Shown here piece by piece: positions 25,684-35,421 of a stretch of 64,000 bases of DNA. The stretch is taken from NCBI GenBank assembly GCA_028686425.1, contig JAQUBZ010000006.1, forward strand, positions 1-64,000, given 5' to 3'. The notes under the pieces are model-generated. The model searched no databases and was not told the origin of the DNA. It saw only the letters and a list, made by a program, of their open reading frames with translations. Position 1 is the stretch's first letter; each line of letters starts with the position of its first letter. Made by a program: the position numbers and the translations under genes. The DNA comes from Bacteroidales bacterium (GTDB lineage Bacteria; Bacteroidota; Bacteroidia; Bacteroidales; UBA932).

Positions 25684-26919
25684 ATGTCATATTTATTTAC
25701 ATCAGAATCTGTTTCTGAAGGGCATCCGGACAAGGTTGCCGACCAGATATCAGATGCGGTTTTAGACGATTTCCTTCGCCAGGATCCGGACTCGAGAGTA
25801 GCATGCGAAACTTTTGTCAGTACAGGATTGGTTGTCATTGGAGGAGAGGTAACTTCACATGATGCATACGTTGATATTCAAACTATTGCAAGAAACACTA
25901 TCAGGCGTATAGGTTATACAAAGAGCGAATATCGGTTTGATGCCGACTCGTGCGCCGTACTATCTGCACTGCATGAGCAGTCTGCAGATATAGCCATGGG
26001 GGTCAATCAGGCAGAACAGGGGGCCGGAGACCAGGGAATGATGTTCGGTTATGCTTGTACTGATACAGAAGACTATATGCCTTTGCCGTTGACACTTGCC
26101 CATATTGCACTGATCGAGCTTGCCAAGATAAGGAGAGAGAATCCCTCTCCGATGCCTTACCTTAGACCTGACGCCAAAAGCCAGTTCACCATCGAGTATG
26201 ACGGCAACAACGTACCTGTCAGAGTTCACACTATCGTCATATCAACTCAGCACGATGAGGATGTAAGCCAGCCCGAAATCAGAGAGGATGTCAAGAATAT
26301 TCTGATTCCTCGCATTGTCAAGCGTCTTTCTCCTGCAAATGCCGCACTTTTCAAGGAAGATTATATTCTTCATGTCAATCCTACCGGGAAATTTGTAATC
26401 GGAGGACCTCACGGTGATACAGGTCTTACAGGAAGAAAGATCATTGTTGATACATACGGCGGCAAGGGAGCCCACGGAGGCGGAGCATTTTCAGGAAAAG
26501 ATCCGAGCAAAGTCGATCGCTCTGCAGCCTACGCAGCTCGTTATATTGCCAAAAACATGGTAGCTGCGGGGATTGCAAAAGAGATGCTTGTACAAGTTGC
26601 CTACGCCATCGGTGTTGCAAAGCCGGTGAGTATCTTCGTCAACACATACGGCACATCACAAGTCGATAAAAGTGATGGTGAGATTGCCGCTGTTATCGGT
26701 AAAATATTCGATCTGAGGCCTGCTTCAATTATCGAGAAATTCGGGCTCAAAAATCCGATTTACGAGACAACAGCCGCGTATGGTCATATAGGAAGGGATC
26801 CTTTTGAAAAAGAAGTCGAGCTTATACGTGACGGCCAAACCGTCCGCAGGAAGATACAGTTCTTCGGCTGGGAAAAACTCGATGCGATAGATCTCTGTAA
26901 GAAAACTTTCGGCAAATAG
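25684..26919 (+). CDS. metK: S-adenosylmethionine synthetase
   Basis: Makes S-adenosylmethionine from methionine and ATP in the cytosol. The 411 residues show the three-domain family motifs: GHPDKVADQ (13-21), [12 protein letters not shown], and [20 protein letters not shown] with the phosphate-binding loop and conserved Lys/Asp. Expression is probably under the SAM-II riboswitch and terminator directly upstream. Its stop codon abuts the stop of the convergent lipoprotein gene with no base between. Confidence 0.97.
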   Translation: MSYLFTSESVSEGHPDKVADQISDAVLDDFLRQDPDSRVACETFVSTGLVVIGGEVTSHDAYVDIQTIARNTIRRIGYTKSEYRFDADSCAVLSALHEQSADIAMGVNQAEQGAGDQGMMFGYACTDTEDYMPLPLTLAHIALIELAKIRRENPSPMPYLRPDAKSQFTIEYDGNNVPVRVHTIVISTQHDEDVSQPEIREDVKNILIPRIVKRLSPANAALFKEDYILHVNPTGKFVIGGPHGDTGLTGRKIIVDTYGGKGAHGGGAFSGKDPSKVDRSAAYAARYIAKNMVAAGIAKEMLVQVAYAIGVAKPVSIFVNTYGTSQVDKSDGEIAAVIGKIFDLRPASIIEKFGLKNPIYETTAAYGHIGRDPFEKEVELIRDGQTVRRKIQFFGWEKLDAIDLCKKTFGK

Positions 26920-27318
26920 CTACATGCCCGAAATCAACCACTGTTTCTCCACCTTTGAAAGTGTGAGTTTCTTGGTTATCGGACGCTGTGCACTCGGAGA
27001 GTAGATTTCGTATTCTACATAAGCCTCATCGGGGAGACTTTCATTGTCAATCTTTGTGATTTTGAATGTCGTCTGCTTTGAGGCTTCTGTTATCTTGTTC
27101 ATCAGCTGCTCATCCGTAATCTCCCTGTCTGCTATGGTCATCTCGAGTATTTCAGACAACTCTTTTGTACAGAAAGTATAAGTTGTGGGATAGTCCATCT
27201 GAAAATATGATGTAAGAAATCCGTTGACAGCCTCTTCTATCTTCGTCCGACTGTTATCGCAAGATGACAATCCGAGGCTCAATGCCGCGATTGTCAGAAT
27301 AAATAATACTTTTCTCAT
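26920..27318 (-). CDS. Small lipoprotein of unknown function (133 aa)
   Basis: Starting at ATG 27318 (MRKVLFILTIAALSLG) the protein has a clear lipobox (LGLSSC), then a ~110-residue soluble domain of alternating helix and strand that resembles small NTF2-like or DUF4878-type lipoproteins. That likeness is tentative. An upstream start at 27339 would overlap mutS2 and bury the signal peptide. It lies 10 bases behind mutS2 and is probably co-transcribed. Its stop abuts that of metK. Confidence 0.7.
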   Translation of the reverse strand: MRKVLFILTIAALSLGLSSCDNSRTKIEEAVNGFLTSYFQMDYPTTYTFCTKELSEILEMTIADREITDEQLMNKITEASKQTTFKITKIDNESLPDEAYVEYEIYSPSAQRPITKKLTLSKVEKQWLISGM

Positions 27319-27328
27319 GTTATGATGT

Positions 27329-29821
27329 TCAATTGTCAAAATATATTACGGTGATTCCGGCGCCTCCCATCTCAACTGATTCGTCTTTGAAGGAAGAGAC
27401 TCCCGGTATTGTTTTGATGTATTTTCTGATTTCTTCTCTCAAAATTCCGTTTCCCTTGCCATGCAATATCTTTACTTCCCCAATCCCAACCATGAGTGCA
27501 TCGTCTATAAATCTTGTCACTATCTCAAGGGCATCATTCAATCTCTCGCCACGGATATCGAGACTTGGAGTGAAATTGAGCCTCCTCTCCGAAATAGAAG
27601 AAGAGTCAAAGCTGACAGAGGTCTTATTGCTCTTAACTTTTTCCTTATACTGCTGAGAAGAGATCCGCTCCACCTTGTCCGGTGTCATCTTGCTTATGAT
27701 GCTGCCGATGGAGACCGAAATATTTTTAGAGGAGATTTGAGTTATCTCTCCCACAAGGTCTCCCCCTTTCACCTTCACTTTATCTCCCACCTTCAAAGGC
27801 TCTTCCTTTTCTATTCTTTCTTCTGAAAATGTACTCTTGACTATCGGAGTGCCTGCTCTTTTTTCCTTGCGCTCCTTCTCTCTCTGCTTGCGGGCCACAA
27901 TCCGCTCCATCTTTTCGGCTATCCTGCGGTCTGTCTCATCCTCTTTCTCCCTTGAGAGCTCCTTCTTGTACTCTTCGAGTTCTTTACGAGCGGTCTTGGT
28001 CTTTTCCTTTTCAGCCTGTGCCTCGCGTATCTCGCGGATAGTCTGCTCCACCTTTTTGTTGGATTGCTCAAGTATCTCGGCAGCCTCTTTCTTTGCCTCA
28101 TCTATAATGCTCTTCTTCAAGGCCTTGATGTCGGCAAGCTCTTTCTGGTATTTATCCGTTATATTTTCAAGAGTTTTGTCCGTGCTCTTGATCCTTGCAA
28201 GCTTTTCATCCAGCGCCCGCTTATTTTTAGCAATCTTCCTGAGATTACGTTCAATGCTTACATATTCGCTCCCGGCACGCTCTTCCGCCCCCTTGACTAT
28301 CTCCTCCGGGAGCCCGATCTTGCGGGCAAGCTCAAAGGCGAACGAGTTGCCGGGCAGACCTATTTCAAGCTGGAAAAGGGGTCTGATATTGGCCACGTCA
28401 AAGAGCATGGCTCCATTGATTACCCCGGAACTATTGTTTGCGTAGAGCTTGAGGTTGGTATAGTGAGTGGTAATCACACCGTATGCCCCCAGAGAGTCGA
28501 GTTTGGCAAGAACGGCCTCCGCGATCGCTCCTCCTGCCGCAGGCTCAGTACCGCTTCCAAATTCGTCTATCAGCACGAGTGATGAAGATGTGGCATTGGT
28601 GACGATGTATTTCATGTTGTTGAGATGAGAACTATATGTGCTCAAGTCATTTTCAAGAGATTGATCATCACCTATATCAATAAATATCTCATCGAAGACC
28701 AACAATTCGGAAATCTCGGAAGTAGGGATAAGCATACCCCACTGAAACATATACTGAAGTAGTCCTACAGTCTTCAGACAGACCGATTTTCCTCCCGCGT
28801 TAGGGCCGGATATTAACAGTATGTGCTTATTCTTGTTGAGATACATATTGAGAGGCACTATCTCCTTATGCTCTTTTTTCAGAGTAGATTCAAGCAGAGG
28901 GTGACGCGCCTTTCTCAGCGACATCTCACCCGTTTGGGAAATTATCGGCATACCTGCAATCATATCGAGAGCTACCATCGCCTTTGCTCTGATAAAATCT
29001 ATCTCTCCCAAATATTCGGCAGCAACTATCAGATCCGGCAGATATGGTCTCAGAAAGTCTGTAAATTCGACCAAAATACGGAGTATTTCGCGCTGTTCGT
29101 CAAACTGTAGCTCTCTTACCTGATTATTCAGTTCGATTACCTCCACAGGCTCCACAAAAGCCGTTTTCCCGCTTGACGATTCATCATATATAAATCCCGG
29201 CAGCTTCTTTTTGTTGGCTGCAAGTACAGGAATCAGGATTCGGCCGTCGCGCACTGAAACAGCCGCATCTTCCTCGACAATCCCATCACCCTGCGCCTTT
29301 TTCAGAATAACAGCTATTCGTTTGGAGATGGCTCCCTCCTTCTCTTTCAAAGCACGTCTTATGGTCTGAAGCTCCGGTGAGGCGGTGTCCTTTATCTCTC
29401 CATATTTGTCGATAATCACATCTATCCTGCGACCCACTTCGGGATAGAGATTGATAGGTTCGGAAAGCTTCCTCAAATTGGGGTAAAGGTCATCTTTACA
29501 CCCTTTGAAAAATTGAAGTATCTGACGGAGCGTATCAAGTGTAGTACGCAATTTGCCGAGCGAAACCACATCAATGTATGATGACTGTACAGAGAGGGGA
29601 AGCAGGAAATTTTTGCAGTCGATATATCCTGTCGAAGGAAACGAATCTTCAAACATACAGATAAGACGCATCTCATCTGTGAGATTCAATCTGTGCCCTA
29701 TTTCGGCAGCATCAGTGGAAAACTGTTCCTGCTGAACTTTGGATATGGCATATTGGGTCAGACATTTATTGGTTATCAAAGTCCTGACCTTGTCGAAACC
29801 TATTTTTTGTTCTAATATCAC
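27329..29821 (-). CDS. mutS2: MutS2 family ATPase/endonuclease
   Basis: MutS2 lacks the mismatch-recognition domain of MutS; in studied bacteria it suppresses recombination or acts on collided ribosomes. The 830 residues have core/lever domains, Walker A GPNAGGKS (339-346), Walker B (VLIDEFGSGTEP), a long charged coiled coil (about 520-650), a KOW-like strand region (KVGDKVKVKGGDLVGEI) and a C-terminal Smr domain (LDIRGERLNDAL; HGKGNGILREEIRKYI). Its ATG overlaps the cdaA stop by 4 bases. Confidence 0.95.
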   Translation of the reverse strand: MILEQKIGFDKVRTLITNKCLTQYAISKVQQEQFSTDAAEIGHRLNLTDEMRLICMFEDSFPSTGYIDCKNFLLPLSVQSSYIDVVSLGKLRTTLDTLRQILQFFKGCKDDLYPNLRKLSEPINLYPEVGRRIDVIIDKYGEIKDTASPELQTIRRALKEKEGAISKRIAVILKKAQGDGIVEEDAAVSVRDGRILIPVLAANKKKLPGFIYDESSSGKTAFVEPVEVIELNNQVRELQFDEQREILRILVEFTDFLRPYLPDLIVAAEYLGEIDFIRAKAMVALDMIAGMPIISQTGEMSLRKARHPLLESTLKKEHKEIVPLNMYLNKNKHILLISGPNAGGKSVCLKTVGLLQYMFQWGMLIPTSEISELLVFDEIFIDIGDDQSLENDLSTYSSHLNNMKYIVTNATSSSLVLIDEFGSGTEPAAGGAIAEAVLAKLDSLGAYGVITTHYTNLKLYANNSSGVINGAMLFDVANIRPLFQLEIGLPGNSFAFELARKIGLPEEIVKGAEERAGSEYVSIERNLRKIAKNKRALDEKLARIKSTDKTLENITDKYQKELADIKALKKSIIDEAKKEAAEILEQSNKKVEQTIREIREAQAEKEKTKTARKELEEYKKELSREKEDETDRRIAEKMERIVARKQREKERKEKRAGTPIVKSTFSEERIEKEEPLKVGDKVKVKGGDLVGEITQISSKNISVSIGSIISKMTPDKVERISSQQYKEKVKSNKTSVSFDSSSISERRLNFTPSLDIRGERLNDALEIVTRFIDDALMVGIGEVKILHGKGNGILREEIRKYIKTIPGVSSFKDESVEMGGAGITVIYFDN

Positions 29822-30600
29822 TTGTAGGAATTTTCTATTGCAAGGCGCAATTCTGTTATGCTGTTCATCTTCTTAAGTTCTCCGGCCGAAACATACGAAA
29901 TCTCTCCCGTCTCTTCCGACACCACCACTGCTGTAGCATCTGTAGATTCGGTAATCCCGATAGCTGCTCTATGGCGCATCCCGAATCGCGGAGGTATATT
30001 TATATTGTCAGAAATGGGAAGGGTACAACGTGCTGCAAGTATTTTGTCCTGACTGATAATCATTGCCCCATCGTGCAGCGGAGTGTTTTTAAAAAAGATG
30101 TTTTCAATCAGACGCCTGTTGATCCTGGCGTCTATCTCATCTCCTGTCTCAATAATATTTTCAAGGGAAGAATTATGCCTGAGCACAATCAACGCCCCCG
30201 TTTTAGTCTCCGCCATTTTGCGGCATGCCCCGGTCAGCTCTTCAAGCACTTCGGCTGTTATCCCCGGCTCATTTGTCTTTCCGAACAACCGTTTGAGCAA
30301 GGTGCTTCTCCCCGTCGAGACATATTTTGTCCCTATGTGTAAGAGAAATCGACGGATTTCCTGCTGAAAAATCACAATCAGGGCTATAACTCCCACTCCG
30401 AGCACCTGCCCCATTATCAGGGATAGCAATTTCATATTCAGAGCCCTGACGATTATCCATATTACATACAGAAAAATAATACCGTAAAAGATACTCATGG
30501 CGGTCGTGCCCCTGATCAACCGTATTATTTCATAAATAAGGAACCCCACCAGAAGTACGTCGAGTATATCTATAAAAGTGATGTGTACAAAATCAAACAT
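29818..30600 (-). CDS. cdaA: Diadenylate cyclase (c-di-AMP synthase)
   Basis: Condenses two ATP into c-di-AMP, a second messenger for osmotic and envelope balance. The 260 residues start with three membrane helices (about 10-27, 36-52, 61-78), followed by a DAC domain with DGA (177-179) and RHR (209-211), both required for catalysis. It overlaps mutS2 by 4 bases. The order CdaA then MutS2 suggests coupled expression but no known functional link. Confidence 0.94.
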   Translation of the reverse strand: MFDFVHITFIDILDVLLVGFLIYEIIRLIRGTTAMSIFYGIIFLYVIWIIVRALNMKLLSLIMGQVLGVGVIALIVIFQQEIRRFLLHIGTKYVSTGRSTLLKRLFGKTNEPGITAEVLEELTGACRKMAETKTGALIVLRHNSSLENIIETGDEIDARINRRLIENIFFKNTPLHDGAMIISQDKILAARCTLPISDNINIPPRFGMRHRAAIGITESTDATAVVVSEETGEISYVSAGELKKMNSITELRLAIENSYK

Positions 30601-30605
30601 ATCTA

Positions 30606-30613
30606 CAAAGGTA
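30606..30613 (-). promoter_or_regulatory. -7 box for cdaA-mutS2
   Basis: On the minus strand this reads TACCTTTG, only 6 bases from the annotated cdaA ATG, so the transcript would have a very short leader or be leaderless. Confidence 0.45.
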
Positions 30614-30627
30614 ACTAACTTTTTTTA

Positions 30628-30635
30628 TAATTTTG
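30628..30635 (+). promoter_or_regulatory. -7 box for comF
   Basis: TAATTTTG fits TAnnTTTG, 18 bases before the chosen comF start and 14 bases from the divergent cdaA box. It argues against the longer comF frame starting at 30578. Confidence 0.5.
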
Positions 30636-30652
30636 AGCAAAATATAATTGAC

Positions 30653-31390
30653 ATGATGAGTTGGATTGTGGAGTTGGATTATTATCTGAAAGCATTGCGG
30701 GATTTATTCTTTCCCCGCAAGTGTATTGTCTGTAAAGAGTCTTTATCGGTGTATGAGCATAATATCTGTCTTAAATGCTATGCAGATGTACCTTTAACCT
30801 ATTTTTGGAGATGGAGTGGAAACCCTGCCGAAGAACGGATGTGGAAAAGGGTACCGATAGAGAAAGGGGCATCCATGTTTTATTACAGAAATACAGACGG
30901 ATATTCCCATATTGTACATAAAATAAAATATGAAGGCCGCCGCAGATTCGGAAAGGAGGTTGGAAAAATCTTCGGGGAATACCTTGGCGGCAGCGGAAGG
31001 TTTGCCGATATAGATGCCATTATTCCGGTCCCTCTGCATTTAATAAGAGAGTGGAAAAGAGGTTATAATCAGGCTGAAATAATTTCCGAAGGGATAAGAG
31101 AGGGTATTTCGGTCTATTCTGAAAACAGATTGATTGTAGTGCCCAACCTACTAAAACGTACCAGATATACAAAAACCCAGACACGTCTGTCGGGAGAGGC
31201 AAAAGATAAAAATGTGAAAAATGCCTTCAGCATCAACCATGCAGTTGCCGCAAGATTAAAGGCTGAAGGCATCAATCATATACTTGTCGTGGACGATGTA
31301 CTAACTTCCGGTTCCACTCTCGAAGAGTGTGTCTCCCCTCTACTGCCCTATTTCAAGGTAAGCATAGCCACACTTGGGTTTGTCGAGTGA
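30653..31390 (+). CDS. comF: ComF family phosphoribosyltransferase-like protein
   Basis: ComF proteins act in handling of incoming single-stranded DNA in competent bacteria; in others the role is unclear. From ATG 30653 (MMSWIVEL) the protein has 245 residues. It has an N-terminal zinc ribbon (CIVC ... CLKC), then a type I phosphoribosyltransferase fold with IPVPLH, RGYNQAE and the PRPP loop VVDDVLTSGSTLEE. The longer frame from 30578 would overlap cdaA and its promoter. The stop abuts that of the deacylase fusion. Confidence 0.9.
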   Translation: MMSWIVELDYYLKALRDLFFPRKCIVCKESLSVYEHNICLKCYADVPLTYFWRWSGNPAEERMWKRVPIEKGASMFYYRNTDGYSHIVHKIKYEGRRRFGKEVGKIFGEYLGGSGRFADIDAIIPVPLHLIREWKRGYNQAEIISEGIREGISVYSENRLIVVPNLLKRTRYTKTQTRLSGEAKDKNVKNAFSINHAVAARLKAEGINHILVVDDVLTSGSTLEECVSPLLPYFKVSIATLGFVE

Positions 31391-34021
31391 TTAATAGATA
31401 AAGTGGTAGTATAATACATTATCAAACGCTTCAAGAGGTCTGGTTCCGCTATATCCATTGCAGATAGTAGTAAATCCGTATTTTTCCTTAGGATTGAAAG
31501 TCATAGTGCTTGAAAGTCCGTAAGCCGAGCCTGTATGTCCTTTCAATTTGACTTCAGGAACCCATGAACCGTCCATGGATCTCAAGGCAAATCCGTAAAA
31601 TGTATTTACGACATCTGTCGTGGTATGTCTGCTCTGCATTAGTCTGGAGCTTGATTCGGAAATAATCTTTACCCCATTGGAAGTGCCGTAATTCATGTGC
31701 ATAATCATGTAGCGTGCAAGATCGACAGCACTTATCTTCATGCCGCCTGTAGGTGAAAACAACGCTGCATCATATCCGATTACATAATCGTCAAAGGACT
31801 TTGCAACAGGATAGTATGCCTGAGGATTGTGTTTGAATTGAGCTGCTTTCTTATCATACGAATACAGTGGCACGAAAAGATTGCTGTCCAGATCATTGAC
31901 ATTCAGGCTGGCATTCAGTCCGAGAGGATCGATGATATGCTTTTTGACATACTTGTCATATCTCTCTCCCGAAATCTTCTCTACAACTGCTCCGAGCAGA
32001 TTGAAGTTCAAGTTGCAGTATCTGTAACCGCTGCCCGGACGATAATCACTGTAGCATTTGTCGGAATTCTTGTTTGTTGCAGGATTGATTCTGTCAATAG
32101 TCTTGTATGTCTGCGAGTCGTTGATTGATGAGGTATGGCTCAACAGCATATCAAGAGTAATCTTGTCATTCGGGAAATGAGGATTTCTTATCTTGAAGCC
32201 AAGAATATCACCAACCTCTTGATCAAGAGAGAGTTTACCAGCCTCAACCAATTGCATGATTGAAGTTGCGCAGAAAGATTTTGAAATAGATGCTATTCTG
32301 AAAATATCTTTTTCGCCAAAGACACTCTTCCCTTCAAGATCTCTCTTGCCGAAAGCTCCCTGATAGATTACCTTGTTGTCTTTTACAACAGCGACAGCTA
32401 CACCTATTGCTCCATGCTCCTTCATTGCTCTTTGAATATGGCTTGCGAGAATTGCCGGATCTTTTGACGCATTATGCTTTCTGACAGGAACTCCCGCCAA
32501 AACGCCATTATATTTGCTGTCCTGTACGGCTATCTTGCCATTGATAATCACATATTTCATCCCTGTTGCCATAAGGTCCGATTGCATATAAGTAGAATTG
32601 GCCTTGAACTCTTCAGGCTTGAATACGATTACATCTGCAAAATATCCCTCACGGATAAATCCGCGTTTCTCAATGCCGTAAGTCTCGGCAACTTTGCCGG
32701 AGCTTCTATAGATCATATCCTGAAATGAGATGATTTTGTGTTTGAAGACATATTCCTGCAATTTGAGCGGATATGTTCCGGTGGCTCTCGGATGTGAGCC
32801 GAAAGAGCCGTCAGTACCTGTCATAACCCAAGGTTTTGCCATAAATCGGCGCATATCCTTTTCGTTAATCACAAATGTGTTGACAGAAGGGGTGCCGAGT
32901 TTCAACATTTCAACGACAGCATCGACTTCCGATACGGAAAGCATTTTAGCAATCTCTTTCAAAGTCTTACCCTCAAACTTTGATTCGTTGTCCTTAGATA
33001 TGAGTACTGATTTCGCTCCGTTGCGACTACTGATATTTGCTTTAACAGCCTCTTTGATAAGTGCAAGAGTATCAGGATTTTCAAGTCTTCTGAGCATATC
33101 TTTTCTACCGCCGAGTTCTGCCCATCTCGGCAACATGGATGCAGAGAGGCTTGTATTGGTGGCCACATAAGGATACTGGTCAGCGGTGATATAAAGTCCG
33201 TCTTTTTGAGCCTGCTCAATCAAATCTATAATCTGCTGTGCCTTGCCCCAGAATCCTACAGAAGCCTTGATGTGAGAAATATTCACCTGAACACCGGCTT
33301 CCTTGCCGATTCTGATGGCTTCTCTGATGGAACTGTCGAGACCCGGAGCATTTGAACCTTCACTTCTTATATGAGATGTATAAATCCCCTCTTTGGCAGA
33401 CATTGCCTTTGACAACTCAATAACTTCTTCAGTTGTCGAGAAACTGCCGGGAGAGTAATACAACCCTGTTGACATACCGAAAGCGCCCTCATCCATTGCA
33501 TCAGAAAGTATCTGCTGCATCTTTGCCATCTCTTCAGAAGTAACTTTACGATTATGATCCTTGCCCAAGACTTTTGTTCGTATAGATCCCTGCCCTGCAA
33601 AAAATCCGCAGTTGGTTCCGATTCCCTGTTTCTCCATTTTTGCAAATGTTTCGCTTAATGGGAGAGGACTCGAACCGCATACTCCGCAAAGGACGGTTGT
33701 AACCCCTTGCTGTAGCATGTTTTCATTGGAATTGGTCTCTTTCTTTATCAAAGCTCTATTTGAATGAGAATGAGGATCTATAAATCCGGGGGCAACCACA
33801 TAACCGGTTGCATCGATTATCTTATCGGCGCTCTTGCCGGAGCAGTCACCTATAAAGACAATTTTGTCATTGGAAATCATAATATCGACCTTGACAGGCT
33901 TATTCATCGAACCGTCATAGACCTGACCTCCTCTGATGATGATGGAAGCAGTGTTTTCAGCTGTTAATGGCACAAACATCAATAGTGATAGCGCCAGAGT
34001 CAACAAAAAGTGTTTTTTCAT
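31391..34021 (-). CDS. Fusion of N-acyl-D-amino-acid deacylase and class C beta-lactamase/DD-peptidase domain
   Basis: An exported 876-residue two-enzyme protein (signal peptide MKKHFLLTLALSLLMFVPLT, then A). Residues ~25-510 are an amidohydrolase of the D-aminoacylase family: HSH (H84, H86), C115 in CGVCG, H217, H250 and D404 in TGTDGSFGSHPRATG. Family members release D-amino acids from N-acyl forms. Residues ~520-876 are a serine hydrolase of the beta-lactamase/DD-peptidase/esterase family with S578-x-x-K581, Y668-C-N670 and H829-T-G831. Both active sites look complete. It is the last gene of a SusCD locus that has no glycosidase. Joint action on D-amino-acid peptides such as peptidoglycan fragments is inference. 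Confidence 0.9.
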   Translation of the reverse strand: MKKHFLLTLALSLLMFVPLTAENTASIIIRGGQVYDGSMNKPVKVDIMISNDKIVFIGDCSGKSADKIIDATGYVVAPGFIDPHSHSNRALIKKETNSNENMLQQGVTTVLCGVCGSSPLPLSETFAKMEKQGIGTNCGFFAGQGSIRTKVLGKDHNRKVTSEEMAKMQQILSDAMDEGAFGMSTGLYYSPGSFSTTEEVIELSKAMSAKEGIYTSHIRSEGSNAPGLDSSIREAIRIGKEAGVQVNISHIKASVGFWGKAQQIIDLIEQAQKDGLYITADQYPYVATNTSLSASMLPRWAELGGRKDMLRRLENPDTLALIKEAVKANISSRNGAKSVLISKDNESKFEGKTLKEIAKMLSVSEVDAVVEMLKLGTPSVNTFVINEKDMRRFMAKPWVMTGTDGSFGSHPRATGTYPLKLQEYVFKHKIISFQDMIYRSSGKVAETYGIEKRGFIREGYFADVIVFKPEEFKANSTYMQSDLMATGMKYVIINGKIAVQDSKYNGVLAGVPVRKHNASKDPAILASHIQRAMKEHGAIGVAVAVVKDNKVIYQGAFGKRDLEGKSVFGEKDIFRIASISKSFCATSIMQLVEAGKLSLDQEVGDILGFKIRNPHFPNDKITLDMLLSHTSSINDSQTYKTIDRINPATNKNSDKCYSDYRPGSGYRYCNLNFNLLGAVVEKISGERYDKYVKKHIIDPLGLNASLNVNDLDSNLFVPLYSYDKKAAQFKHNPQAYYPVAKSFDDYVIGYDAALFSPTGGMKISAVDLARYMIMHMNYGTSNGVKIISESSSRLMQSRHTTTDVVNTFYGFALRSMDGSWVPEVKLKGHTGSAYGLSSTMTFNPKEKYGFTTICNGYSGTRPLEAFDNVLYYHFIY

Positions 34022-34062
34022 TTAAGTATAATGTAATTAGTGTATATGTTCAATTTATACTG

Positions 34063-35388
34063 CTATTTGGCAGACAATATCTCCTCTACCGTAATCCACT
34101 TGCCATCAGTGTGCTTCCAACGATAATTCAGTACAAATTTCTCAAGATTCCAATCATAATAGCTCTTTGCATCAGGATCAGCCTCAAAAGAAGCAGGAGT
34201 GTTATTGGCCTTACCTTTATCTGTAATCAGGACATATTCGATGTCATAATGAGATTTGTCATCGGTAGGTACAATCTTCACCCTGACATATTTGTTATTG
34301 TATGTGGTACTTGTACCGGTAGCTCCCGCACCTGCAATGGTTGCATTTGTGGCAATCTGCATCTCCACCATGTCTTTTTCATAACTTACCATATCCTTGT
34401 CAACCGAATAAGCGCCTGTTCTACTGTTGGAAGCTGATGCAACGGTCATCTTACTCCCGTAAGATTTATCATATTCGTTTTTGAGTTCAATCTTCACAAA
34501 TAACGTCTTATACTCTTCGTCGGCTACAAATGCACTCTCCGGAGAGAGTGTCAAAGGGAGATAATAAGTATTTCTGAAGTCCATCTTGTCGGCATAATAC
34601 TCAAGAGTGACTTCACCTTTGCTGACCTCGCTCTTATAAACGATATTGTCGGATGTGATTTTAAAAGCATCCTGTGGCAGAATCGTCTCTTTCGGATATA
34701 TATCTTTCATTGCAGCCTCATCGTATGCAACGTTTATTTTGTATTCTCCCAAAGGAACTCCAAATGCGGCGATTTCGTACTTGTCGGTATTGTTTGCTGC
34801 ACCGTAAACAACTTTTCTGCCTACCGGAGCAACTCCATCCTTGTTTGCGAAGAAATAAAATCGAGGAGTGTCCAATTTTACGGCATACAAGGCCGTTGTA
34901 TATGTTACATCTGAATGCAAAGAGTATTTGGAAGTAGATGCAAGCTTGAACGGAATTACATATTTTTTAGAGGGATCGGTGCATTTTTGGGCAATGACAT
35001 TTGGATAAAATGTAATGTTTATCATCGATTCAACATTCCCGACCTCGATAACAACATTGTTACTATTGAGTTTGTAGCACTCTGCAGGGAGTGCGACTGC
35101 CTGTCCTGAGTACAGTTGTGTAATATCTGCATTGTATTGATCTATCAGAGAGTTATCAATGGAGTATGTCACCGTAAAGGCCTCTTTCTGATTGGCAGGT
35201 CTCAATCCTGAGCAATATACTGCAAGTAATCCGTCAACACTCTCTCCCGTAGCCCACACATTGTTGGAAGAGAAACCGTGAAGAGGAATATATACCTGTG
35301 GTGCATCGTTGTCAAGCCATACGTTCTTGGTACACCCTGATAGGCACAAAGAACAGATTGTTATTATTATAATTAATGACTTTTTCAT
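34063..35388 (-). CDS. DUF1735 (BT_3987-like) surface lipoprotein
   Basis: A 441-residue lipoprotein (lipobox LCLSGC) with two copies of a beta-sandwich that look like DUF1735: residues ~30-170, and ~175-300 starting RFYFFANKDG. Such proteins are frequently encoded after SusCD pairs and are thought to bind substrate at the cell surface. The C-terminal ~130 residues form a further beta-rich domain ending in YRWKHTDGKWITVEE. It lies 33 bases behind SusD and 41 bases before the deacylase fusion. Confidence 0.8.
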   Translation of the reverse strand: MKKSLIIIITICSLCLSGCTKNVWLDNDAPQVYIPLHGFSSNNVWATGESVDGLLAVYCSGLRPANQKEAFTVTYSIDNSLIDQYNADITQLYSGQAVALPAECYKLNSNNVVIEVGNVESMINITFYPNVIAQKCTDPSKKYVIPFKLASTSKYSLHSDVTYTTALYAVKLDTPRFYFFANKDGVAPVGRKVVYGAANNTDKYEIAAFGVPLGEYKINVAYDEAAMKDIYPKETILPQDAFKITSDNIVYKSEVSKGEVTLEYYADKMDFRNTYYLPLTLSPESAFVADEEYKTLFVKIELKNEYDKSYGSKMTVASASNSRTGAYSVDKDMVSYEKDMVEMQIATNATIAGAGATGTSTTYNNKYVRVKIVPTDDKSHYDIEYVLITDKGKANNTPASFEADPDAKSYYDWNLEKFVLNYRWKHTDGKWITVEEILSAK

Positions 35389-35421
35389 AAACGTAGAATT
35401 ATAAATTTTTAATTAAAGAAA

